From Caryophanales bacterium UBA782 (GTDB taxonomy: Bacteria > Bacillota_I > Bacilli_A > RFN20 > CAG-826): 10,652 nucleotides of DNA. The notes under the pieces were generated by a model that saw only the letters and a program-made list of their open reading frames with translations, was not told the DNA's origin and ran no database searches. The DNA is taken from contig DBJG01000066.1 of assembly GCA_002296455.1 (NCBI GenBank), positions 6,949-17,600 on the forward strand, written 5' to 3'. Positions 1 to 8,061 of the stretch are shown piece by piece (the stretch's first letter is position 1; every line of letters starts with the position of its first letter). Both the position numbers and the translations under genes were made by a program.

Positions 1-530
1 TCGATTGGGCCGAAAAAAAGTTCTTCCTCTGAATAAGAAACCGGTTGCGTTGATTTAACAAAAAGTGAGACGCAATAGGGCTTTCCTTTGTCGAAGAGAA
101 ATAAATCGTCTTCCATCTTATAGCCTGTTAGAGCGAGCCACTTGAGCAAAATGGGCATATCTGAATGAGCATCGATGACAAGATACTCAATTCGTTTTAA
201 TCTTTCTTTGTGTGAGGAAAGAATATCGCGAATCAGTAACCCTCCCATTCCCGCAAGAATCAAGCCGTCGACCTCTTCGGGAATCATCTCAATGCCATTT
301 GATAAAGATGTCTCGATTCTATTTGATAATCCAAGTTCCTTAATCGCCTTTTTCATCGACAAAAAAGGACCTTTTTTGTTGTCAACGGCAAATACACGTT
401 CACAAATATTTCGCTTTGTAAGCTCGATGGGAACGAGCGCATGGTCACTTCCGATATCAGCAGGAAAAGAGCCTTTCCTCACAAACTGAATCACCGCTTC
501 TAAACGTATCGAAAGCTTATTTCCCATCAT
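1..530 (-). CDS. trmK: tRNA (adenine(22)-N1)-methyltransferase TrmK, 3' end cut by window edge
   Basis: This protein uses S-adenosylmethionine to methylate N1 of adenine 22 in tRNA. About 176 residues are visible and the C-terminus lies beyond base 1. The N-terminal Rossmann half is recognisable: a KLSIRLEAV start, the SAM-binding DIGSDH motif at residues 25-30, the VDNKKGP strand-turn around 49-55, and the AGMGG motif at 93-97. The order DIGSDH...AGMGG, and the place directly after the sigma gene (as sigA-yqfN in Bacillus), make the family call firm. The start is one of two adjacent ATGs (530 or 527). I chose 530 because a GAGG lies 9 bases upstream of it. Either start overlaps the end of the preceding sigma gene by 11-14 bases, so translation is probably coupled. 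After AGMGG, the segment usually reading like LQPN reads IDAHSD, an atypical sequence in the second half. Confidence 0.9.
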   Translation of the reverse strand, partial: MMGNKLSIRLEAVIQFVRKGSFPADIGSDHALVPIELTKRNICERVFAVDNKKGPFLSMKKAIKELGLSNRIETSLSNGIEMIPEEVDGLILAGMGGLLIRDILSSHKERLKRIEYLVIDAHSDMPILLKWLALTGYKMEDDLFLFDKGKPYCVSLFVKSTQPVSYSEEELFFGPI

Positions 531-1617
531 TCTCGATGGCCTCGCGCATTTTACGCAACGCCTTTTCTTTGATTTGGCGGATGCGTTCGCGCGAAACATG
601 ATAGTCTTTCGCGATACTCTCCCCCGTTTCTTTGTCTTTACCAGAAAGGCCGTAAACACGGCTCACAATGTCTTTTTCTTGCGAGCTTAGCGCGCTTAGG
701 GCAACAGCCAATTGACGCATATTATCCTCGACATCGAGAAGACGAGTGATATCAGCCTCGCTATTTTCGTCTGCTTCGAGGTCTCCTAACTCGCTATCCT
801 CCTCTTCGCCAACCTTCTCATTGAGTGATATGGCTGAAGTTTTGGAAAAAGAATCGAGTTCATTGATTTTTTCTTCATTCCATTCTGGATAAGCCTCGAT
901 GAGCTCTTCATCGCTCGGTTCTTTACCAAGACTTAAAGAAAGTTCGGCTCTATTTTTCTTTAAGCGCGCGATTTCTTGTGCTTTATGGGTAGGTATTCTC
1001 ACCGCATTTTTTGCGTCACCAATCCCTCTAGTTATCGCTTGCTTAATCCACCAAGTCGCATAAGTTGAAAACTTAAACCCACGCGTATAGTCGAATTTAT
1101 CAACCGCATGAATTAAGCCCTCGTTTCCATTTTGAATTAAGTCGCTGAAAGGGACATCGTTTCTCCGGAATTGGGAAGCGATATCAATAACAAGGCGAAG
1201 ATTTGAAGTGATAAGCGTTTCTCTCGCTTTTCTCCCCTCATTCACGATTCTTTGAAGGTTTTTCTCGTCTGTTTTGTCAATTAGTAATGTCGCTTCGGCT
1301 TTTTTGCCAAGTTCCATTTTTTCCCCTAATTGTATTTCTTCCTCTTTCGTGAGCATCGGGTATTTACCCATCTCACTAAAATAGAAAGAAAGTCCGTCTT
1401 GGGAAGAAACGCTTCCAGAAGGAGCGATAATGTCGTCTTTGATGGGAACCCCGTTTTCTTCAAGTCGAGAAGAAAGCTCGTTGTATTCATTTTCTGATAA
1501 CGAATATTCATCAGATAGGTCAAGAACGGTCGCTCGCAAAAGATAGCCTTTTTCCTCTTTGAGACGTAATGCTTCTGCGAAGGCTTTATCAAGTTGACTC
1601 ATTTTTGTAACATTCAT
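517..1617 (-). CDS. Second sigma70-family RNA polymerase sigma factor, paralogue of the adjacent RpoD
   Basis: This 366-residue sigma factor should direct RNA polymerase to promoters. Residues 8-62 resemble region 1.1 of the neighbouring RpoD (both have a KEKG/KEEKG turn and a Y-x-LSE-x-x-Y segment). Residues 74-101 are region 1.2. Residues 133-201 are region 2, including [15 protein letters not shown] (W189, W190, Q193, T196: the -10 melting and recognition residues). H211 begins region 3. Residues 270-285 keep the EED-S-LGD finger, and 334-356 form the region 4.2 helix-turn-helix with SRERIRQI. It is thus a full-length group 1/2-type factor, not an ECF or sporulation factor. Differences from RpoD are KNAVRIPTHKAQE where RpoD has [11 protein letters not shown], a shorter region 1.1 without the long acidic stretch, and no HP-x-R tail. 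Its ATG shares one base with the rpoD TAA (TAATG) and has no ribosome binding site, so it should be made by reinitiation after rpoD. M6 (base 1602) is an alternative start. Its specificity is unknown. Confidence 0.93.
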   Translation of the reverse strand: MNVTKMSQLDKAFAEALRLKEEKGYLLRATVLDLSDEYSLSENEYNELSSRLEENGVPIKDDIIAPSGSVSSQDGLSFYFSEMGKYPMLTKEEEIQLGEKMELGKKAEATLLIDKTDEKNLQRIVNEGRKARETLITSNLRLVIDIASQFRRNDVPFSDLIQNGNEGLIHAVDKFDYTRGFKFSTYATWWIKQAITRGIGDAKNAVRIPTHKAQEIARLKKNRAELSLSLGKEPSDEELIEAYPEWNEEKINELDSFSKTSAISLNEKVGEEEDSELGDLEADENSEADITRLLDVEDNMRQLAVALSALSSQEKDIVSRVYGLSGKDKETGESIAKDYHVSRERIRQIKEKALRKMREAIENDGK

Positions 1618-3053
1618 TATTTTTTGGAAGTATCGGGTCCATTCATTGTGAAAGTATCACGATAATCCCCTAATTTTTTCGCGCGGGTTGGGTGACGCAA
1701 TTTACGAATCGCTTTCGCTTCGATTTGACGAATTCTCTCTCGAGTGACACCAAAATCTTTGCCGACTTCTTCCAATGTTCTTGGCCGGTTATCATCAAGT
1801 CCGTAGCGAAGACGGAGAACTCTCTCTTCGCGATCCGTCAAATCCTTCATGATTTCGTATAGTTCGTCTTTAAGAAGAGATTTTGTCGTATATTCTTCGG
1901 GAGATTGTGCCTCCTTATCTTCAATAAAGTCGCCCAAATGGCTGTCATCCTCTTCACCGATTGGGGTTTCTAAGGAAACGGGTTCCATGGCAATACGCTG
2001 AATTTCGCGAATTCTTTCTGGAGATAAAGCGCCATCCATCTTCGCACTGATTTCTTCTGCGCTAGGATCACGGCCAAGTTCTTGGACGAGCTGCCTTTGA
2101 ACACGGGTCATTTTGTTTATGGTTTCCACCATATGCACAGGAATTCGAATGGTTCTAGCTTGGTCGGCAATGGCGCGCGTAATTGCTTGGCGAATCCACC
2201 AAGTCGCATAGGTCGAAAATTTGAAGCCTTTCGTATAATCGAATTTTTCTACGGCCTTAATAAGACCCATATTCCCTTCCTGAATCAGATCAAGGAAATG
2301 CATGCCGCGTCCGACATAATGTTTCGCGATTGAAATTACGAGACGCAAATTAGCGGTAATAAGCTTATTCTTAGCGTTTTGCCCGTCATCAACTTCGCAT
2401 TTCGTCAAGAAAATTTCCTTTGTTGGGTAATTGAAACGAATGGCTTTATTCCATTTCTCATAGTCAAGATCGCCATTATTCTTTTGATATTCGTCGTAAA
2501 ACTCTTTTAGCTTTTTCTCCGCTTCTTCCCCTGCGGCGATTTGCTTGGCGAGTTCCGTCTCTTCTTTTGCAGTAAGCAAATTGACCTTGCCAATTTCTTT
2601 GAGGTACATCTTGACGGAATCGTTGACTTTTACCTCTCCAGATTGGAGTTTGCTGAAATCATCGATGGATTCGACTTCGTCTTTCTCGTCACTTTCATCG
2701 CTGAGTTCTTCGTCGGCTTCCATCTCCTCATTTTGCTTTTCGAGATCGATTTCGCCAACATCGGCATCTTCAAGAGAGGTTTCTTCGTCATCACCGATGA
2801 TTTTGATTCCGCTGCTTTGGAAAAAATCGATAAGTCCTTCGTAGTCATCCTCGCTTAGGTCATATTTGCTCGTGACGTCCATGATTTCGCCTTGATCGAG
2901 ACTTCCTTTTTCTTTTCCTCGTTTGAGAAGATCTTTCTTTAATTCTTCGATGAGCTTTGCTTGCTCATCTTCTTCGTCATCCAAAATAATTTCGTCATCG
3001 AGCTCGGTCGTTTCTTCGATCTCTGCTGTTTTTTTGTTTTTCTTCGTTGCCAT
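1617..3053 (-). CDS. rpoD: Primary RNA polymerase sigma factor RpoD/SigA
   Basis: This is the housekeeping sigma70 factor, 478 residues. Visible in order: a Lys-rich then acidic N-terminus, region 1.1 (about 34-87), a very acidic linker (about 88-130), region 1.2 (145-172), and region 2 (229-300) with [15 protein letters not shown] (W285, W286, Q289, T292). Region 3 starts at RIPVHMVE (H307 and E310, the extended -10 contacts), the finger [13 protein letters not shown] is at about 367-379, and region 4.2 (427-460) has the [23 protein letters not shown] helix-turn-helix in near-canonical form followed by LRHPTR. A 14-residue tail follows GDY. The start is set by AAGGAG at 3066-3061, seven bases before the ATG. 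It lies 40 bases after dnaG, the classic macromolecular-synthesis pairing, and its stop overlaps the start of a second sigma gene by one base. Confidence 0.98.
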   Translation of the reverse strand: MATKKNKKTAEIEETTELDDEIILDDEEDEQAKLIEELKKDLLKRGKEKGSLDQGEIMDVTSKYDLSEDDYEGLIDFFQSSGIKIIGDDEETSLEDADVGEIDLEKQNEEMEADEELSDESDEKDEVESIDDFSKLQSGEVKVNDSVKMYLKEIGKVNLLTAKEETELAKQIAAGEEAEKKLKEFYDEYQKNNGDLDYEKWNKAIRFNYPTKEIFLTKCEVDDGQNAKNKLITANLRLVISIAKHYVGRGMHFLDLIQEGNMGLIKAVEKFDYTKGFKFSTYATWWIRQAITRAIADQARTIRIPVHMVETINKMTRVQRQLVQELGRDPSAEEISAKMDGALSPERIREIQRIAMEPVSLETPIGEEDDSHLGDFIEDKEAQSPEEYTTKSLLKDELYEIMKDLTDREERVLRLRYGLDDNRPRTLEEVGKDFGVTRERIRQIEAKAIRKLRHPTRAKKLGDYRDTFTMNGPDTSKK

Positions 3054-3093
3054 GATTGTTCTCCTTTTGTTTCCTTATATATTGATGCTTCCA

Positions 3094-4914
3094 TTAATTA
3101 ACTTCTTTTTTATCGAAATTCTTCATTTTCTCTTGGATGTACTTATTGATGAGGTCGATTTTTTCTTGATCATTACTCGCTTCGCGGTAATCCGTTTTTA
3201 TTTTGTGCCTTTCCCTCAGCTTCATCCTTTCAGATTGAATCGTTTTAGAAATGCTTTCAAGGGTATTTCCTGCTAAAGGGGGATAAAGAGTTTCCGCAGC
3301 TACGCTCATTAAAGTGTCAATTAGCTCTTTTTTATTTGAGAACGCGCGTGATTCGATGAGACTGATAAGAGAAGAAACACTCATACTGTCTGGGTTTGAT
3401 TCGATGACGACATTCGCAAGCTGATTGAGTACAGGATCGAAGAAATTATCGACATTCCTTTCGAAGAATGTCACTGCCTCTGCGTTATTGAGCATATAGT
3501 AGAGAAGTTCTTTTTCTGCATTGAACAAACGCTGATAGGAACGCCGGTTCAAGCGAAGAGCGCTAGGATCGTCCCTCACTTCTAGCTGGGCCAAATCCGC
3601 TTCGTCGATTTCCTCTTGCTTGTTTTTGGTAAAAAGACGCAATTGGCCTCGAATCGTTTCCGGCAAATACCCTGTTGCTTTTGATAATTTGTTAATGTAG
3701 TCCTCGCGATCGACTCCTACGTTTGTTGCAGATAAGAAAGGGAGGAAATGATTTAATGCCCTCCTTTTTTCTTCTTGCGTTGATAAGGAACGAACATGCA
3801 AATAATAGTTCAGTTGAAAATCAAAAGGATCGGCTAAAGAATTCATTGCTTTTTTGAGCGCTGATGCCCCTTCTTCTTGGTAAATATCATCCGGATCCCT
3901 TTGGTCTTCTGCGTTTAAAACAAGTCGGAATGACAATCCTGCTTTTTGAAGAGGGCCAATTGCTTTCATCATCCCAATTTGTCCAGGATCATCTCCATCT
4001 AGACACAAACGAATTTCAGCATTCAGCTTTCGTAAAAGCTCAATATGCTCTTTGGTGAGATTCGTACCCATAAGCGCGACGGCGCTTGCGATTCCTGCAT
4101 TCCCTAAAGCAATGGTATCCATGAATCCCTCCAAAACATAAACATAACCATCGTGATGGGCGTTTATCTTCGCATTATGGTAGTTATAAAGAATTTGCCC
4201 TTTGTGGAAAATCTTTGTTTCAGGGCTATTCACGTACTTTGCGCTGTCTTCTTCTTTTAGACGACGGGCCGAAAAACCGACAACTTGGCCATATGGGTCA
4301 CAAAGAGGAAATATAAGGCGCCCTGCGTTAGAATCACTTGTTCCTTGAGCTTTCGCCAAAGCGATGCCGATATCTTCGATTGATTTTAATGAGTGTCCTT
4401 TTGCTTGCAAATATTGGATGGTTTTCTTTCCATCTAACGGTGCATAGCCTAAACCATATTTTTCAATATCTTCTTGACTTATACCACGTTTTTTTAAGTA
4501 ATCTCTCGCTATCTCCGCTTCAGCGGTTGAAAGAGAATATTGGTAATAGCTTTGTAAATCGTTTATGCATCGAAAAAGCGTTTCGATAGAAGGATCGATT
4601 TTCCTTATTGTGGTTCTTTTTGCGAGTCGAGGGTCATGAAAGCCAACCAAGTCAGCGAGTTTTCGCGCCGCCTCTTCGTATCCGATTTTCTCGTAGTGTT
4701 GAATAAAAGTGATCGCGTTTCCTCCCTCACCACAAGAAAAGCATTTGTAGATTTGCTTGTCTTTTGAGATGTACAGGGATGGATGCTTATCGTCATGAAA
4801 AGGGCAAAGAGCAACGTAACTCCGTCCTTTTTTTATGACGTGAATATAAGAGGAAATAACAGTGACTATATCACAAGATTTTAAGAGATTTTCAATCACG
4901 TCTTGCTCAATCAT
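3094..4914 (-). CDS. dnaG: DNA primase DnaG
   Basis: DnaG makes the RNA primers for chromosome replication and works with the replicative helicase. The 606-residue length is normal for the family. The N-terminal zinc finger is the CHC2 type (C37, H40, C58, C61, in CPFH...CFSC). The RNA polymerase core follows, with RLIFPLCDPYGQVVGFSAR at about 199-217. The TOPRIM domain has its glutamate in LEGFMD (E262) and its metal-binding acids in DGDDPG (D306, D308). The region after about 430 would be the helicase-binding C-terminal domain, which is poorly conserved and recognised here only by position. The ATG is preceded by a purine-rich AGGAAGGG at 4930-4923, eight bases upstream. It heads the dnaG-rpoD-sigma-trmK run and is separated from glyQS by a 73-base AT-rich spacer. 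Confidence 0.97.
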   Translation of the reverse strand: MIEQDVIENLLKSCDIVTVISSYIHVIKKGRSYVALCPFHDDKHPSLYISKDKQIYKCFSCGEGGNAITFIQHYEKIGYEEAARKLADLVGFHDPRLAKRTTIRKIDPSIETLFRCINDLQSYYQYSLSTAEAEIARDYLKKRGISQEDIEKYGLGYAPLDGKKTIQYLQAKGHSLKSIEDIGIALAKAQGTSDSNAGRLIFPLCDPYGQVVGFSARRLKEEDSAKYVNSPETKIFHKGQILYNYHNAKINAHHDGYVYVLEGFMDTIALGNAGIASAVALMGTNLTKEHIELLRKLNAEIRLCLDGDDPGQIGMMKAIGPLQKAGLSFRLVLNAEDQRDPDDIYQEEGASALKKAMNSLADPFDFQLNYYLHVRSLSTQEEKRRALNHFLPFLSATNVGVDREDYINKLSKATGYLPETIRGQLRLFTKNKQEEIDEADLAQLEVRDDPSALRLNRRSYQRLFNAEKELLYYMLNNAEAVTFFERNVDNFFDPVLNQLANVVIESNPDSMSVSSLISLIESRAFSNKKELIDTLMSVAAETLYPPLAGNTLESISKTIQSERMKLRERHKIKTDYREASNDQEKIDLINKYIQEKMKNFDKKEVN

Positions 4915-4931
4915 CTAGTTTTCCCTTCCTA

Positions 4932-4960
4932 TTAATATATTACTACGTAATATAAAACAA
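4932..4960 (-). promoter_or_regulatory. Candidate promoter for the dnaG-rpoD operon
   Basis: In the AT-rich glyQS-dnaG spacer, TTGTTT (4960-4955) and TATTAA (4937-4932) are separated by 17 bases. The start site would fall very near or inside the dnaG ribosome binding site, which weakens the call. Another TTGGTT/TATATT pair just upstream has only a 15-base spacer. The spacer contains no GC-rich terminator, so readthrough from glyQS is also possible. Confidence 0.3.
4937..4953. repeat. Short inverted repeat upstream of dnaG
   Basis: ATATTAC and GTAATAT form perfect 7-base arms around a three-base centre. It lies between the candidate -35 and -10 elements, where an operator could sit. It is very AT-rich, so it could be chance, and no U-tract suggests a terminator. 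Confidence 0.4.
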
Positions 4961-4987
4961 CTAATTAACAACCAAATAATAACTATA

Positions 4988-6367
4988 TTAGAAGAAACAC
5001 TTCACTTTAAAATAGTTCACGAGTTCGGTGATAGGCATACGGATTTGTTTCATAGAATCACGCTCTCGGATGGTGACGCTTTGATCGTTAGGCGTCTCAA
5101 AATCCACAGTGACGCAATATGGCGTCCCAATGGCATCTTGGCGACGATAACGTTTGCCTATAGAAGCAGTAACGTCGAAAGTGCAGGAGAAATACTTATT
5201 GAGAATTGAAAGAACTTCCATCCCTTTATCTTCTAGTTTCTTTGATAAAGGCAAAACCGCGATTTTATATGGCGCCAAAGCCGGAGCCAAGTGCATTACA
5301 ATACGTGAATCCCCTCCTTCTAAGGTCTCTTCGTCGTAAGAATCAATCATAACCATAAGCATAAGGCGGTCTAAACCCATACTTGGCTCGATGACATAAG
5401 GGATATATCTCTCGTTCGTTTCAGGATCGAAATAGGTCAAATCTTGCTTGCTATAGTTTTGATGCCTCGTTAAATCGTAATCTGTTCTATCGGCAACCCC
5501 GAGGATTTCCCCCCATCCTAGACTCGGGAAGTCATATTCAACATCAGTAGTCGCTTTGGAATAGAAGGCAAGCTCCGCTGGTTCGTGGTCTCTAAAACGG
5601 AGGTTTTCCGCCTTCGGGCCTAGCGACTCAACGAACTTAAGGCAATAATCCTTCCAGTAACGGAACCACTCTAAGTCAGTTCCAGGCTTGCAGAAGAACT
5701 CCATCTCCATTTGCTCGAATTCTCTTGTCCTGAACGTAAAATTTCCAGGAGTAATCTCGTTTCTGAAGCTCTTTCCAGCGTTACAAATGCCAAAAGGAAT
5801 CTTTTTTCTTGCGGCACGTTGGACATTTTTGAAATTCACGAAAACACCTTGCGCGGTCTCTGGGCGAAGGTACACGGTGCTGCTGCTATCCTCTGTGACG
5901 CCGATGTGCGTTTTGAACATCATATTGAATTTGCGAATCGGCGTAAAATCACTTTTTCCGCAAACTGGGCATTTGAGCGAATGGGTTTTCATAAACTCAT
6001 CCATGTCTTCAAAAGTCATGCCGTCCACATCGACATCGGGATATTGATCATGAATCAAAGAATCGGCACGATGGCGGGCATGGCAAGCCTTACAGTCCAC
6101 CATCGGATCGTTGAATGTCGAAACGTGTCCTGTAGCTTCCCATACTTTTGGATTCATGAGAATAGCGGCATCGATTCCAACGTTTGTCGGGCTTTCTTGA
6201 ACAAATTTCTTCCACCACATGGCCTTGATGTTTTTCTTTAGCTCTGCTCCAAGAGGACCGTAGTCCCATGTGTTCGATAATCCACCATAGATTTCACTGC
6301 CAGGGAATACAAAGCCCGACGTGACAAGATGCGACGTAATTTTCTCAAATGCAAACTTATTAGCCAT
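4988..6367 (-). CDS. glyQS: Glycyl-tRNA synthetase, single-chain (alpha2) type
   Basis: This class II synthetase charges tRNA-Gly with glycine; 459 residues is the usual size for the dimeric bacterial/eukaryote-like form. The N-terminus has the family signature [12 protein letters not shown] (18-29) and WDYGPLG (34-40). Four cysteines form an inserted zinc knuckle (C92, C95, C133, C136). YLRPETAQG is at 166-174, motif 2 is [21 protein letters not shown] (about 201-221), and motif 3 is GLDRLML (331-337). The C-terminal anticodon-binding domain runs from about 365 ([10 protein letters not shown]) to the end, including [20 protein letters not shown]. The start matches the family N-terminus, but no good ribosome binding site precedes it: the nearest, AAAGG, is 19 bases away. 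The leader from the predicted promoter is only about 33 bases, too short for a T-box. It replaces the glyQ/glyS two-gene form, and I see no second glycyl synthetase gene here. Confidence 0.97.
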   Translation of the reverse strand: MANKFAFEKITSHLVTSGFVFPGSEIYGGLSNTWDYGPLGAELKKNIKAMWWKKFVQESPTNVGIDAAILMNPKVWEATGHVSTFNDPMVDCKACHARHRADSLIHDQYPDVDVDGMTFEDMDEFMKTHSLKCPVCGKSDFTPIRKFNMMFKTHIGVTEDSSSTVYLRPETAQGVFVNFKNVQRAARKKIPFGICNAGKSFRNEITPGNFTFRTREFEQMEMEFFCKPGTDLEWFRYWKDYCLKFVESLGPKAENLRFRDHEPAELAFYSKATTDVEYDFPSLGWGEILGVADRTDYDLTRHQNYSKQDLTYFDPETNERYIPYVIEPSMGLDRLMLMVMIDSYDEETLEGGDSRIVMHLAPALAPYKIAVLPLSKKLEDKGMEVLSILNKYFSCTFDVTASIGKRYRRQDAIGTPYCVTVDFETPNDQSVTIRERDSMKQIRMPITELVNYFKVKCFF

Positions 6368-6406
6368 AATTAAACCAAAAAAAGAACCTTTCTGTTGGAC
6401 GCTTGT

Positions 6407-6434
6407 ATTTTAGGGTAAAGAAATAGGTCGTCAA
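6407..6434 (-). promoter_or_regulatory. Probable glyQS promoter
   Basis: TTGACG (6434-6429), a 16-base spacer and TAAAAT (6412-6407) resemble a housekeeping sigma promoter. Transcription would start near base 6400, about 33 bases before the glyQS ATG. A separate TATAAT at 6443-6438 lacks a convincing -35. Confidence 0.6.
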
Positions 6435-6452
6435 CCCATTATAAGTGAACTT

Positions 6453-7181
6453 TTACAAGGAAGCTATCAACGGTTTTAAACTTTTGATTCGAATGTCCAA
6501 CGTTTGATCCAAATATAAGCACAAATCGTTGATAATAACTAAACATTCGCGGTCATCGAACTGAACCCTCGACAAGTCAGAAAGGCGACAGCGAAACGCA
6601 TAACGTACAATTTCTAAATAACGGGTTCCTGGATGTTTTAAGCCACGATGGTTCTCTTCGTGGTTGCATACAAAGCCGCCGGCCTCATAGTTGATTCCAT
6701 TGATTCCGCTTTTTCTTTGACAATACACGCATTCGTCCACGTTTAGGCCATAGCCTTCTAGTTCGATGAGCCGAGCAAAAAGAAGCAACGTTAAAGTAAG
6801 AACAGAAAAACCGCTCTCAAGTGCTTTAAAACCTTCGTCTAGCCATAAAAAAGCGTCCGGCGCATCTTCTTCCATGATAAGTTTCCCGGCGACTTCAGCA
6901 AGAAAAGACAAAGAGGCCATCGTTTTCAAGTCATCTTTGTATATTGGCGCCTTAAGTAATGAACCTTCTTTTAGATTCCAAGTATTGCCGCTTTTTTCAA
7001 GCACAAACGAAGAAAATCCGAGCAAAAGCAGCGAAGAAGCGTTTTTACTGGTTATTTTTTTGGCCCCTCTTGCTCGAAAAGAGAAGACCCCTTCCTTTCC
7101 AATCGCGGTAACAATGTAATCGTTATCTTTATAAGGGCTAAGACGAATTACATACCCAAACGCACGTTTAGTTTCTTTCAT
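6453..7181 (-). CDS. recO: DNA repair protein RecO
   Basis: RecO acts with RecF and RecR to load RecA on gapped DNA coated by single-strand binding protein. The 242-residue protein has the expected N-terminal OB-fold (FGYVIRLSPYKDNDYIVTAIGKEGVFSF, about 8-35, then RARGAKK) and a helical C-terminal domain with a zinc-type site: C151 and C154 in ECVYC, C172, and then H174/H178 where many RecOs have another cysteine. An upstream in-frame extension to 7244 is possible, but its 21 residues do not fit the family, whereas the ATG at 7181 gives the standard RecO start. That start overlaps the era end by 14 bases with only a weak ribosome binding site, so translation is likely coupled. The era-recO order is the usual Bacilli one. 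Confidence 0.92.
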   Translation of the reverse strand: MKETKRAFGYVIRLSPYKDNDYIVTAIGKEGVFSFRARGAKKITSKNASSLLLLGFSSFVLEKSGNTWNLKEGSLLKAPIYKDDLKTMASLSFLAEVAGKLIMEEDAPDAFLWLDEGFKALESGFSVLTLTLLLFARLIELEGYGLNVDECVYCQRKSGINGINYEAGGFVCNHEENHRGLKHPGTRYLEIVRYAFRCRLSDLSRVQFDDRECLVIINDLCLYLDQTLDIRIKSLKPLIASL

Positions 7182-8061
7182 CGTCTTCGTCGCTATAGCC
7201 GAAACTGCGCAATTTATCTGGCTTATTTCTCCAATTCGGCTCATGGCGAACTTGAATAAGTAGTTCGACCCTTTTCTTCCACTCTTTTTGCAAGTTTCGT
7301 CTGGCCGTCATGGATATGCGCTTAATCATCTCTCCACCCTTGCCGATGACGATTGCGACCTGTCCTTCTTTTTCTACGTAAATCGTTGCGCGAATTTTCA
7401 CAATATCCTTATTTTCTTTAAAAGAATCGATAGTTACTGCACTTTGATGGGGAACTTCATCTTTCAAAAAGTGGAGGATTTCGCATCGTATCATTTCTTT
7501 CGCTATAAACAAAGGATCTTTATCCGTATAAGTCCCCTCTTCGAAATAGGCTGGCCCTTCAGGGAGCGCTTCTTGGATGGCGTCACGCACTTCTTTGAGC
7601 CCGAAATTCGTGAGCGCGCTCATTTGCAAAATGGTCGCGTCTGGGTAAGAAGATACGTAATGTTTGAGTAACTTTTCCATAGCAGGAGCAATAGCAAGAT
7701 CGATTTTATTAATGACGATGAACAAAGGGCAATTCAGTTTTAAGGAAGCAAGGATTTTGTCGTCTTTACTCGTGTCGAGATTCTCAGCGCTTACAATGAA
7801 AAGAGCCGCATCAGCACCGCTCAATGAACTGCGCGCCTCTTTATTCATAAATTTATCAAGCGATTCTTCGCTTTCAAAAATTCCTGGAGTATCTATGAAT
7901 ACTAGCTGCGCATCTTTGCTTTGAAAAACTGCATCGATATTGTCCCTGGTTGTCTGGGGTTTCGGTGACACAATCGAAACTCGCTTCGAAAGAAGCGCAT
8001 TAACAAATGTGCTTTTTCCCACATTAGGCTGACCTAAAATCGCGATAAAACCGCTTTTCAT
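7168..8061 (-). CDS. era: Ribosome-assembly GTPase Era
   Basis: Era is an essential GTPase that binds the 3' end of 16S rRNA and checks 30S subunit maturation. The 297-residue protein contains G1 GQPNVGKS (10-17), G2 in PQTTRDNI (35-42), G3 DTPG (57-60), G4 NKID (118-121), and a C-terminal KH domain with IGKGGEMIKRI (239-249). Length and domain order are typical. Its ATG sits inside the cdd stop (ATGA, four-base overlap). It is next to ybeY, which also serves 16S 3'-end processing, and next to recO, as in many Bacillota. Confidence 0.98.
   Translation of the reverse strand: MKSGFIAILGQPNVGKSTFVNALLSKRVSIVSPKPQTTRDNIDAVFQSKDAQLVFIDTPGIFESEESLDKFMNKEARSSLSGADAALFIVSAENLDTSKDDKILASLKLNCPLFIVINKIDLAIAPAMEKLLKHYVSSYPDATILQMSALTNFGLKEVRDAIQEALPEGPAYFEEGTYTDKDPLFIAKEMIRCEILHFLKDEVPHQSAVTIDSFKENKDIVKIRATIYVEKEGQVAIVIGKGGEMIKRISMTARRNLQKEWKKRVELLIQVRHEPNWRNKPDKLRSFGYSDEDDERN

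Noticed and set aside
175..489. Plus-strand 104-codon open frame
   Set aside because: The minus strand here encodes a clear TrmK with its SAM motifs; the plus frame has no support.
517..1617. Second sigma as a sporulation, ECF or heat-shock factor
   Set aside because: It has region 1.1-like and 1.2 segments, the sigma finger and primary-type regions 2 and 4, so it belongs with group 1/2 factors.
3054..3110. A separate rpoD promoter in the dnaG-rpoD gap
   Set aside because: TATATA is present, but no -35 at acceptable spacing was found; the gap mainly holds the rpoD ribosome binding site.
2541..3276. Several plus-strand open frames rich in Ser or Phe
   Set aside because: They mirror the acidic, Asp/Glu-codon-rich N-terminus of rpoD and the end of dnaG; the composition is explained by the opposite strand.
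4915..4987. Terminator between glyQS and dnaG
   Set aside because: The only hairpin is AT-rich with a three-base loop and lacks a U-tract, so I did not call it a terminator.
5711..6241. A 176-codon open frame on the plus strand
   Set aside because: It lies wholly antisense to glyQS motif regions, has no ribosome binding site and no recognisable family; it is a shadow of the real gene.
7182..7244. Upstream extension of recO by 21 residues
   Set aside because: The extension lies fully inside the Era KH region in another frame and does not resemble RecO N-termini; the ATG at 7181 gives the canonical start.
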